From positions 1-33,687 of the forward strand of contig JAEELR010000186.1 in the NCBI GenBank assembly GCA_016282835.1: a stretch of 33,687 bases of DNA. The letters run 5' to 3'. Positions within the stretch are counted from its first letter, which is position 1; every line of letters begins with the position of its first letter. Below are positions 17,734 through 25,133 of this stretch, piece after piece. The DNA comes from Treponema sp. (GTDB taxonomy: Bacteria; Spirochaetota; Spirochaetia; Treponematales; Treponemataceae). Both the position numbers and the translations under genes were made by a program. The notes under the pieces were generated by a model. The model was not told the origin of the DNA. It saw only the letters and a program-made list of their open reading frames with translations, and made no database searches.

Positions 17734-18739
17734 CCATAGAATTTTATCAATGAGCGATGTATTAATCTATGTCCTGCCTGCAGAAGCTTTAGACAAAAAT
17801 AATTTAAATTTGGAGTGTTATCTGAAAGAGCATTATCCTTTCACAGAAAACACGATATTCGATGTTAAAAAATATCAGAAGTATTATTTAGGGTTTGTTT
17901 ATGAAAAAAATGAAACAGCATTAGAAAAAAGCAGATATTATTCTACAGTTTTATTTATTCTCTTAAAGCTTCATTCAAAGAATTTTATATATTTAGAAGA
18001 AAATTTTATTCTTTATCATTCCATACAGAAAGGAAAAGAATTTATATCAATCAATTATTATGAAGATGAGAGTTCCTTAATCAATCTCATAAAGAATAGC
18101 CTTCATGTTGAAAACGAAAAGAGTGAATTAATCAGTATTCATAATAATAATTCCCGCTTCAATACAGACAGCAAAAACGATGCAGTCACGGCTTTAAGAA
18201 AAGAGTGCCTCAACCTTCCGCCTGCAATACCAATAAATACTCTTTTCCCTAAATTAAATCGCCAGATTAAAAGTAAACGCTATGAAATTTTTTGTGAAAA
18301 CAATAAAAAGTTTTCTTTGTTAAAGAACCTGTTTTTATTCCTGATACTATCAGTTTCACTTGTGCTTTGTGCCCAAAGACTTTTTGTCCAGTATAAAAGC
18401 TTACAGAAATTAAACAATGAATCACTGACGCTAAAGAAAAAGATAAATGAATTAACTAAAAGAGAAAAACAAAAGACAAAATCAGAAAAAGCAAATTCAG
18501 AAACAAATTATTTTTATGAAGTAATAATTTCACTTAATGAGATTGAAATTAATTACTTAATCAAAAGCTTTGTTCTGGAAGACTCAAAGTTAAAGCTCAA
18601 ATTGTATTCAAAAAACGCATATGAGTTTTATTCAAAAATGATATCGGTTCGGATGTTTTCAAAATTAAAACTCTCAAATGTAAGTGTGAATGAAGACGGA
18701 GAAATATTTATTATCGAGGGAGATTTATGCATAGAATAA
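17726..18739 (+). CDS. gspL: T2SS inner-membrane assembly protein, GspL-like
   Basis: Links the cytoplasmic ATPase to the periplasmic part of the machine in known systems. The layout fits GspL: a cytoplasmic domain of about 195 residues, one membrane helix (about 198-217 from this start), a Lys/Glu-rich coiled coil (about 219-257) and a small periplasmic alpha/beta domain. Sequence identity to classical GspL is not obvious, so the call rests on topology and on position between gspK and the GspM-like gene. I chose the ATG at 17726 because GAAGGAG at 17713-17719 gives ideal spacing; an ATG at 17711 would add five residues. It overlaps gspK by 8 bp and the next gene by 13 bp. Confidence 0.72.
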   Translation: MNNHRILSMSDVLIYVLPAEALDKNNLNLECYLKEHYPFTENTIFDVKKYQKYYLGFVYEKNETALEKSRYYSTVLFILLKLHSKNFIYLEENFILYHSIQKGKEFISINYYEDESSLINLIKNSLHVENEKSELISIHNNNSRFNTDSKNDAVTALRKECLNLPPAIPINTLFPKLNRQIKSKRYEIFCENNKKFSLLKNLFLFLILSVSLVLCAQRLFVQYKSLQKLNNESLTLKKKINELTKREKQKTKSEKANSETNYFYEVIISLNEIEINYLIKSFVLEDSKLKLKLYSKNAYEFYSKMISVRMFSKLKLSNVSVNEDGEIFIIEGDLCIE

Positions 18740-19473
18740 TTAATGAAGGTAAAACAAAAGCCTTTTTCATTTTCACAATAATTTCACTTACTGTTCTTCT
18801 TGTTTTACTTTTTCATGTCAAAAAAAATCTTCTGGAAAGAAAAACTGAAATAACCAAATTAAATGATAAATTCATTGAGATGACAAAAAATTCTGAAGCA
18901 GGAACTGTGAAAAGTCATATTAGTACTGAAGAATTGAGTGCTTACATTTTATCTTGTGTAAAAAAAAGTAACTGCAATCTGATTAAGTATAGCTTTGATA
19001 AAGAAAAAAATAAAACTTTGCTGAACATTACTCTAGAAAGTACCATAGGAAATTTAAATCAATTTTATTATGAAATGCAAAAATATAATTTTACTTACAA
19101 GTATATAAATTTATCAGCCGGTGAAAATGAAGTGCAGGTAAATTTAAAAGTGCATCTCGATGAAGTTTCAACCAATGAAAAAGAAAGAATGAATCTTTTT
19201 TACAAAGATAATTTCTGTTTCACCAGATCAATAAAGAAAGCACCCAATCCAAAACTTTCTGTTTCTAATGGACCAATTGAAATCAAAAATAATCAAAAAC
19301 TGTCAAATGCATTTCTTGTTTCAAAAGTTCTATCACCTGAAAATGAAATTTGTTTCTGGGTAAAGGATTCCTCTAACCATTTGCTTTTCTTAGAAAATGT
19401 CACAATCGAAAAGGATGAGAAAAGTCAGTTACTGGTTCTCTGTAATAATGAAAAGTATTTAATCAAAAAATAA
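18727..19473 (+). CDS. gspM: GspM/PilO-like protein with extra C-terminal domain
   Basis: The start has a strong GAGGGAGA ribosome binding site. The protein has a short cytoplasmic leader, one membrane helix (about 12-30), a coiled coil (about 31-55), then a periplasmic alpha/beta domain (about 60-145), which is the GspM/PilO plan. Unlike typical GspM, about 100 more residues follow, ending in a compact beta-rich segment (from about residue 180: FLVSKVLSPENEICFWV...). This could stand in for the homology region of GspC/PilP, which is otherwise missing from the cluster; that is inference from position and strand pattern only. It overlaps the GspL-like gene by 13 bp. Confidence 0.65.
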   Translation: MHRIINEGKTKAFFIFTIISLTVLLVLLFHVKKNLLERKTEITKLNDKFIEMTKNSEAGTVKSHISTEELSAYILSCVKKSNCNLIKYSFDKEKNKTLLNITLESTIGNLNQFYYEMQKYNFTYKYINLSAGENEVQVNLKVHLDEVSTNEKERMNLFYKDNFCFTRSIKKAPNPKLSVSNGPIEIKNNQKLSNAFLVSKVLSPENEICFWVKDSSNHLLFLENVTIEKDEKSQLLVLCNNEKYLIKK

Positions 19474-19488
19474 AAAATGGAGTTAATT

Positions 19489-20082
19489 ATGAAAGAAAAA
19501 TTTTTAGTTTTTATAGTATTCGTTCTTAGTTTTACAGGCTGTGAAAGTACGAAGTTTTCAAAATCATACATAAACGGCCTGGTGTATACATATGAGAGTG
19601 AAGCAGTTCCAGATGCCCAGGTTTATATTGACGATAAACTGGTAGCGTATTCAGATTTATTCGGCCACTTTAATATATACAAAGCCCTTTCACCTAAAAA
19701 TAAATACAAGCTAACAATCAAAAGCAAAGGATATCTTACTTATGAAGAAGAAATTTTTATTAATACAAATGTAAAAGTCCTGTATGTGCAGTTAAACTCA
19801 ATCGAAGCAGAATTAGATAAAAAGCTGGATGAAGTGTGCGGATTGATTCTAAACAGAAACTACTCTAATGCCAGACTAAAATTGCTTGAGCTAAAAGAAA
19901 GCTATTCTGATAATGCAGAAATAAATTATTTACTGTCTTCAGTTTATTTCGCAGAAGAAAAATATTGTGAAGCAAAGGAACTTTTATACCTTGCAAAAAA
20001 CGCAGATGAATCAAATGTTTACATATCCAGTTTACTTTGTTTGATTGAGAACAAGCTTCGCCCGGTAGAAGTGAGTGAATAA
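19489..20082 (+). CDS. Lipoprotein with carboxypeptidase-regulatory-like domain and TPR
   Basis: A 197-residue predicted lipoprotein. I chose the ATG at 19489 because GGAG stands six bases before it; the ATG at 19477 lacks a ribosome binding site. The signal peptide ends LSFTGC, an acceptable spirochaete lipobox. A beta-sandwich resembling carboxypeptidase-regulatory domains follows (about 27-105: 'INGLVYTYESEAVPDAQVYID...GHFNI...YKLTIKSKGY'), then about 80 residues of helix pairs typical of tetratricopeptide repeats ('NYSNARLKLLELKES...EINYLLSSVYFAEEKYCEAKELL'). Being inside the T2SS operon, it may act as a pilotin that helps the secretin reach the outer membrane, as TPR lipoproteins such as PilF/PilW do in type IV pili. 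The role is inferred, the domains moderately sure. Confidence 0.7.
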   Translation: MKEKFLVFIVFVLSFTGCESTKFSKSYINGLVYTYESEAVPDAQVYIDDKLVAYSDLFGHFNIYKALSPKNKYKLTIKSKGYLTYEEEIFINTNVKVLYVQLNSIEAELDKKLDEVCGLILNRNYSNARLKLLELKESYSDNAEINYLLSSVYFAEEKYCEAKELLYLAKNADESNVYISSLLCLIENKLRPVEVSE

Positions 20083-20085
20083 AGA

Positions 20086-20526
20086 ATGTATTTAATTTCG
20101 TTTTCCTTATATATTCTTTTTTCATTGATTCTCACTGTCTGTGATATCAAAAAACTTCATGTCCCGTTATTTGTATTAATTATTTCAGCAGCCAGTTCTT
20201 TCGTTCTCAATCTATTCTTATCGCGCAGCCTGCGGAATGAATTTCTTTTTTCATCATTTTTTCTTTTTGTTCAGTTTCTATCCGTTTATTTTATTTCCAG
20301 AAAAAGGCTGGGCCCTGCAGATATGATTTATGCCTTTAATTGCGGGCTGTATTTATCTTTTGTACAAACATATATTGCACTAACAATATCAATCTGTTCA
20401 GCCTTTATATTTCTAGTGCTCAAAAGAAAAAATAAGTTCCTGCCGTTTATTCCATTTATGTTTGCAGGAACTTTTTCTACAGTATTGTATTCATTACTGT
20501 CAAAACGGGAATTATTACTTTTATAA
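20086..20526 (+). CDS. gspO: Prepilin peptidase, minimal (A24 family)
   Basis: An aspartic peptidase of the inner membrane that removes the leader of pseudopilins. It has about five or six membrane segments and both catalytic Asp contexts: Asp20 in 'CDIKKLHVP' and Asp79 in 'GPAD' (the family usually has GxGD). The C-terminus 'LPFIPFMFAG' matches the family end. At 146 residues it contains only the peptidase domain; the N-terminal part with the Cys motif found in PilD/GspO, linked to N-methylation, is absent, so the new N-termini may be left unmethylated unless another enzyme acts. It is the last gene of the plus-strand operon, and its final 50 bp overlap the 3' end of gspF on the other strand. 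Confidence 0.85.
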   Translation: MYLISFSLYILFSLILTVCDIKKLHVPLFVLIISAASSFVLNLFLSRSLRNEFLFSSFFLFVQFLSVYFISRKRLGPADMIYAFNCGLYLSFVQTYIALTISICSAFIFLVLKRKNKFLPFIPFMFAGTFSTVLYSLLSKRELLLL

Positions 20527-21541
20527 TAAAGAAAAGCATTATTGAGCCGGTAAACAATGTAAACACTGGCTCTATAAGTTTTATTATTACCGAAATAAAT
20601 TTATTAATCTTGTCTTCATAGAATTCATGTATTTTAGAAAAAGCAGCTGTAATATTTCCTGTTTCAGAAGAAATTCGAATCCAGGTTAAAAGTTCACCCG
20701 ATAAGAGATTATTTTTTGCGAAAGAGTCATATAAACTTTCACCGTAAGAAATATCCTTTCTTATACATTCGATTTTATTTTTAATCAGATTATTTGAAAT
20801 TACATTTTTACTCACGCCTAAAGCTTCATCCAGCGAAATATTTTCCGAAGTTAAAATTTCTATTGCAAAAGAAAAATTGTACATATGCCAGTTCATAATC
20901 ATTTTATTTATCACCGGAAGCTTAAGCACAATCTTGTTCATGAAGTTTTTTACAATATCTCTTTTTCGGGATTCATTGATTAACAACAGCAAAATACAAG
21001 CAGACACCAATAGCAGAATAATAGTCCAGAGCAGTGAATTAAATGAGACTAATTGTATTTTATTTGCCTCCCCAGAGCTTTGTGAAAATTCGTTTATCAT
21101 TTCCTGAATTTTCGGGAAAATAAATATCTGCAGGGCAGTGAAGCTTATTAATGCCGTCAGCAGCACTAAGCATGGATAAATCAAAGCGCCTTTTATTTTT
21201 GAAATTAAATCTTTCTTCTTCGATAAATAAAATGATAGCCTCTCAAAAATTTTATTTGTGTTTCCAGTCTTGTCCGCAATTTTTATGATTCCACAGTAAA
21301 GCGGCGGGAAAAAAGCTTTCATTTCATTTATTGCCTGCGATAAGGATTTACCGCAATTTATTCTTTCAATAATTGATTTTGCAATTAAATTATTATTCAA
21401 TTCTGCCATAATTTTGAGCGCGTCGTTAAAGTTTATACTTGATTTTGTAAGTTCTTTAATCTGCAGGGTAAAGTTATAGATTAATCTTTCACGCTTTTTT
21501 CGGCTTACATTTTCTAGCGCTTCTTCTGTCGTTCTATTCAA
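20477..21541 (-). CDS. gspF: T2SS inner-membrane platform protein GspF
   Basis: Membrane platform on which the pseudopilus is assembled. It has two related cytoplasmic helical domains separated by membrane segments: a first hydrophobic helix near 'LIYPCLVLLTALISF', a pair around 'LLWTIILLLVSACILLLLI', and the last at 'LFTGSIMLFFIIKVIIPVL', with the family motif of Gly-rich ends (G-x-S-L-x-x-A and E-T-G-N). The start is uncertain: I prefer the TTG at 21541 (354 residues) because AAGGAAA lies at good distance; a TTG at 21565 would add eight residues but lacks a ribosome binding site. The gene overlaps the end of gspE by 8 bp with the preferred start. It is the last gene of the minus-strand trio. 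Confidence 0.9.
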   Translation of the reverse strand: MNRTTEEALENVSRKKRERLIYNFTLQIKELTKSSINFNDALKIMAELNNNLIAKSIIERINCGKSLSQAINEMKAFFPPLYCGIIKIADKTGNTNKIFERLSFYLSKKKDLISKIKGALIYPCLVLLTALISFTALQIFIFPKIQEMINEFSQSSGEANKIQLVSFNSLLWTIILLLVSACILLLLINESRKRDIVKNFMNKIVLKLPVINKMIMNWHMYNFSFAIEILTSENISLDEALGVSKNVISNNLIKNKIECIRKDISYGESLYDSFAKNNLLSGELLTWIRISSETGNITAAFSKIHEFYEDKINKFISVIIKLIEPVFTLFTGSIMLFFIIKVIIPVLTVMNTIL

Positions 21542-22883
21542 AACAAATTTCCTTTTCTGCTTCAACTTTTGTTATTTCACCATTTTTAATTTTTTCTTCG
21601 GCGCATTGTTTTAATGTATTCATTCTATTTATTTTTCTTGTGCATAAGTATTTTTCTATTTCTGCTTCACCTTTGTTTTCACTTATCAGGGCTTCAACAA
21701 TTGCATCTGATTTAAATATTTCGCTTACAAGGCATCTTGTGTTTTTGTTCTTTATTAATCGCTGGGCAATTGCACCTTTTAAAACCGATGCAATCAAATA
21801 TCTTTCGACTCCCATTTCACTTAATCTTTTTATTACCCCAACACTTGAATTTGTATGCAAGGTCGAAAGAACTAAATGCCCTGTTAGTGCAGCTTTTATT
21901 GCAAGTGAAGCAGTTTCTTTATCCCTTATTTCTCCAATCATGATTATGTCAGGATCCTGCCTCAAAATCCTTTTCAAAAGAACATTAAATCCCAGTCCCA
22001 ATATTTCATTGATTTGTACCTGGCATACTCCCTTAATCGAATATTCAATTGGGTCTTCAATCGATATTATTTTTCTTTCTGGTGAGATTAAGTCCTGCAT
22101 TATAGAATAAAGAGTTGTTGTTTTTCCTGAGCCCGTAGGTCCTGTAACTAAAAAGAGCCCGTGCGGAATTTTTATAATCTGCTTGATTATTTTTGCTTCA
22201 CTTTCACTGTATCCCAATTCGACTAAATTTTTTATTTTATTCTTCCTGCCCAAAATTCTAAGGACAATCGATTCTCCGTTTTTAATTGGAATTATTGAAA
22301 CCCGCAGATCAATTTCTACATTCTCTATAAACACTGTAATCCTTCCGTCCTGCGGTAATCTTTTTTCAAGAATGTTCAGCTCTGCCATCAATTTTATTCT
22401 TGAAGAAACAGCATTAAATCTTTCTCTGTCAATCGTTTCCCATATAACCAGTTCACCGTTAATTCTGTATCGTACAATAAAGTTTTCTCTTTCACTTTCC
22501 AAATGTATATCCGAAGCGTTCTGCTTTATTCCTTCCAGTAAAATCGAATTCACAAGATTTATTGTAGTGTCTTCGTTCGCAAGTTTATCCAGGTTTATTT
22601 TTTCATTCGTGTCTTTTGCAGTTGTATTATTTTTTCTTCCAATAGTTTTTGTAAGCCAGGATGAAATTTCAAGTGAATTAGTTTTTATTAAATTTATATT
22701 TCTGTATATTTTCTTTATTGTATATAAAGTAATTTCCGGCGTTTTCTCCGAATAAGCAATTGTCGCAGCTGATTTGTTTCCCTCAAGAATCAGTACATAA
22801 TTTTCCTTTATAAAACTAATTGAAAACTGCTCTTTATCCTTTGGAATATTCTTGAAATCAGAAATACTTTTAGTCTTTGTCAT
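21534..22883 (-). CDS. gspE: T2SS ATPase GspE, lacking the zinc module
   Basis: Cytoplasmic ATPase that powers the pseudopilus. All motor motifs are present: Walker A GPTGSGKT (248-255), Asp box ending in EDP (276-278), Walker B DPDIIMIGEIRD (310-321) and His box TGHLVLSTLHTN (334-345). The N-terminal domain (about 1-80) resembles the N2 domain of GspE/PilB. After QRLI (374-377) the usual stretch with two Cys-x-x-Cys pairs is missing, and the chain passes directly to 'RCLVSEIF', so the zinc-binding module of canonical GspE has been lost; the total of 449 residues is correspondingly short. It overlaps gspD by 14 bp, suggesting coupled translation. Confidence 0.95.
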   Translation of the reverse strand: MTKTKSISDFKNIPKDKEQFSISFIKENYVLILEGNKSAATIAYSEKTPEITLYTIKKIYRNINLIKTNSLEISSWLTKTIGRKNNTTAKDTNEKINLDKLANEDTTINLVNSILLEGIKQNASDIHLESERENFIVRYRINGELVIWETIDRERFNAVSSRIKLMAELNILEKRLPQDGRITVFIENVEIDLRVSIIPIKNGESIVLRILGRKNKIKNLVELGYSESEAKIIKQIIKIPHGLFLVTGPTGSGKTTTLYSIMQDLISPERKIISIEDPIEYSIKGVCQVQINEILGLGFNVLLKRILRQDPDIIMIGEIRDKETASLAIKAALTGHLVLSTLHTNSSVGVIKRLSEMGVERYLIASVLKGAIAQRLIKNKNTRCLVSEIFKSDAIVEALISENKGEAEIEKYLCTRKINRMNTLKQCAEEKIKNGEITKVEAEKEICFE

Positions 22884-24993
22884 CTAAACAATTTATTCCT
22901 TCATAAATTTTTCTCATGCGGTTTAATTTTTTATGGGCCTTGTTGTATGTGTTATCCAGATACGGAATTAAATAAATTACGATTTCACTCTGTTCCTTGG
23001 ATTTCGACTTCTGCCAAATCAAGCTTTTGTTTTCATTTATTTCTTCTTTAATCAGTCCGCTAATAATCACTGGTTTCCCGGATTCAGTCCTTACCTTTGT
23101 ATTAATAATTCTTTCTGATGTCGAAGGCAGTCCCGAATCTGTTGCTGCATTCTGCTTTGAGACAGTTGCATTAACTTCCATCGTTATCATGTTATCCCCC
23201 GAAATCCAGCCGTTAATTTCTACAATCAATCCTGAGGTTATCGTTTGTGTAGTGCTGCTTGTTTTCGACAGTGTGGTTTTATCCAGTTCGTATTCAATGT
23301 ATCTGTAGGTGTCAGTATTTTGGAATTGAATTGTCTCTCCCGAAAGACCGGTTAAGCTTGTATCAGTAAATACATTTGCTATGTTTTGCGAAAGCTGTGA
23401 ATTTAAATTTATTGCAAACTGATACCCGAGCTTTGATATGACATCAAAATTAAGTGAAAGTATATTTGATAAATCCGCATTAAAAATATATGTAGAGTCA
23501 TTTGAATTTCCTGCATTTGAAAGGTCCTGTCTTGCTTCAGGCTTTATCGAGTAGTTTTTATTCTTTGTATATTGAACCACAAGTATCTGATATTTTATCT
23601 GCGGCAAAGGCTTGTCCGTGTATGACAGGAAATTATTGAAATCTTCTAATTCATTTTTGTTCCCAGTAAAAAACAAGAGATTCGGATTGTTAGTATTTAT
23701 AATTTTATCTTTGGAAATAAATGAAGGAAGCTTTTCAATGAGTTCTTCTTTTTTTATATACTTTAAACTTATAGGAAATAAATTGTTTCTGGTGTCTACC
23801 TCGTTTATCAGCTTTTCTAATTCCAAAAGTTTTTGTTTTGTGCTCGTGCAGATAATTCTGTTTTTCTCTTTATCGCTTACAATGTTTACAGTCTTTAATT
23901 GCGGCGGCAAAAAATTTATGAGTCTTTCATAAGTAATGTATTTCAAGTCAAAAATTTTATCGTGCTTTTTATTTTCTTCTATATCAATTTGCTTTATGTA
24001 CTGTACAAAAGTCTCCAGCTCTCTTTCCGTTCCAGAAATTACAATGCTGTTTCTCTCTTTATCTTTTAAAAGCGTTTTCGGAGAAAGCTCTTGAGGAATG
24101 AAAGCAGAAAAATCTTCTACCGGCAGATATTTCAAATTATAAACAATAGTCTTCCTTCTGCCTGCAAAGCTGTTTTTCTTTTCAGATTCCAAAATATAAA
24201 AAATCCCGTTGCTTTCCGTATAATCTAAATTTGCCTGTTCGAGGATAATATTAAGAAACTCATAGAAATCCAGATTCTTAAGGTTTAAATTTTTTATCTG
24301 TACATCATTTTGAAAAAGAAACGAATACTGTTTTTCAGTGATTATAAAAAAATCCATCAGCAAAGGTTTAATCTGTGCCTGCTCCGTTTTTATACTGAAT
24401 TGATTTCCTTTTTTCTCAATTAATCTTGTTTGCTTAGAGTTTGTATTTTCAGCTTCAGTTTTTTTGTGTATATAAAAGTAGTTTTCATTTTCAGTTACTT
24501 CCAGGCTTTCATTTCCTTTAATACATAATTCAATTGCATCTTTAATTTTTAAGTCTGTAATATTTAATGAAATTGTCTGAGAAGGAATTTTTTCATATAC
24601 AATAGTTTTATTAATTGCCTTACTAATTTTATTTAATACCTTTTCTGGTTCAGTTGAATTCGTATTTATGCTCAGGGTTTGATTTTCCTTATTAAATTCA
24701 ATTTTAATCTTCGTAATTTTATAACTGTCATTTTCTTTTATTGCATACAGATTCGTTTTCTCGCAGAAGTTTTTCAGCGTTTTTTCTGCATCCTCAATCG
24801 TGCTGTAAAATGTATAGTTCCCTTCTACAGTTTCATCAAGTGTAATTGAAGTTTTTAATTCCCTGCTTAGAATTAGTACAATGTCGTTAATGTTTTGATT
24901 TGAAAACTCAATGGTTTTTATTTCTTTCGCATAAAGTTTCAGTGAAAGCAAAAGCATCAGAATTTCTATAATATGTAATTTTCGTTTTTCCAT
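22870..24993 (-). CDS. gspD: T2SS secretin GspD
   Basis: Outer-membrane channel of the T2SS. It has a signal peptide (about 1-22, ending LYA), then three small STN/N0-like modules (about 25-95, 100-176 and 198-268), three ring-building N-domains (about 281-338, 345-402 and 404-460) and the secretin core (about 465-680). The core shows the diagnostic end 'LPSTSERIINTKVRTESGK' (622-640) and 'PVIISGLIKEE', then 'EIVIYLIPYL'. About 30 Lys/Arg/Asp-rich residues follow, where some secretins carry a pilotin-binding S-domain. The length of 707 residues is normal. No Shine-Dalgarno sequence precedes the ATG, and a promoter lies 8 bp upstream, so the mRNA may be leaderless. First gene of the minus-strand gspD-E-F unit. 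Confidence 0.95.
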   Translation of the reverse strand: MEKRKLHIIEILMLLLSLKLYAKEIKTIEFSNQNINDIVLILSRELKTSITLDETVEGNYTFYSTIEDAEKTLKNFCEKTNLYAIKENDSYKITKIKIEFNKENQTLSINTNSTEPEKVLNKISKAINKTIVYEKIPSQTISLNITDLKIKDAIELCIKGNESLEVTENENYFYIHKKTEAENTNSKQTRLIEKKGNQFSIKTEQAQIKPLLMDFFIITEKQYSFLFQNDVQIKNLNLKNLDFYEFLNIILEQANLDYTESNGIFYILESEKKNSFAGRRKTIVYNLKYLPVEDFSAFIPQELSPKTLLKDKERNSIVISGTERELETFVQYIKQIDIEENKKHDKIFDLKYITYERLINFLPPQLKTVNIVSDKEKNRIICTSTKQKLLELEKLINEVDTRNNLFPISLKYIKKEELIEKLPSFISKDKIINTNNPNLLFFTGNKNELEDFNNFLSYTDKPLPQIKYQILVVQYTKNKNYSIKPEARQDLSNAGNSNDSTYIFNADLSNILSLNFDVISKLGYQFAINLNSQLSQNIANVFTDTSLTGLSGETIQFQNTDTYRYIEYELDKTTLSKTSSTTQTITSGLIVEINGWISGDNMITMEVNATVSKQNAATDSGLPSTSERIINTKVRTESGKPVIISGLIKEEINENKSLIWQKSKSKEQSEIVIYLIPYLDNTYNKAHKKLNRMRKIYEGINCLDDKD

Positions 24994-25001
24994 ATTATTT
25001 A

Positions 25002-25030
25002 TATATACGCTAACAATATATTTTTAACAA
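25002..25030 (-). promoter_or_regulatory. Candidate gspDEF promoter, leaderless
   Basis: On the minus strand, TTGTTA (25030-25025) and TATATA (25007-25002) are 17 bp apart. The -10 box ends 8 bases before the gspD ATG, putting transcription start at or next to the start codon. No ribosome binding site is present, which supports a leaderless message. Confidence 0.55.
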
Positions 25031-25096
25031 AGAAATCAAAAAAAATTTTTATTAAGACTAACATACCTATATTTTGTACAAATCCCAGTAATAAAC

Positions 25097-25126
25097 TTGA
25101 CTAGAGTCAGGTTTTAATTCAATATT
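25097..25126 (+). promoter_or_regulatory. Candidate rsgA promoter with overlapping inverted repeat
   Basis: TTGACT (25097-25102) and AATATT (25121-25126) are 18 bp apart, with the ATG of rsgA at 25134 and no Shine-Dalgarno sequence, so this start also appears leaderless. TGACT-AG-AGTCA (25098-25109) is an interrupted palindrome across the -35 box and could be an operator. Confidence 0.5.
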
Positions 25127-25133
25127 TAAATAT

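Noticed and set aside
22183..22755. 190-codon plus-strand frame antisense to gspE
   Set aside because: The gspE motifs on the other strand are unambiguous; this frame is low-complexity hydrophobic sequence created by AT-rich codons.
15797..24993. Type IV pilus rather than T2SS
   Set aside because: GspG has the T2SS calcium-loop signature, a GspK is present, and there is no PilT or PilM-type gene. T2SS fits better, though the GspL/M-like proteins are diverged.
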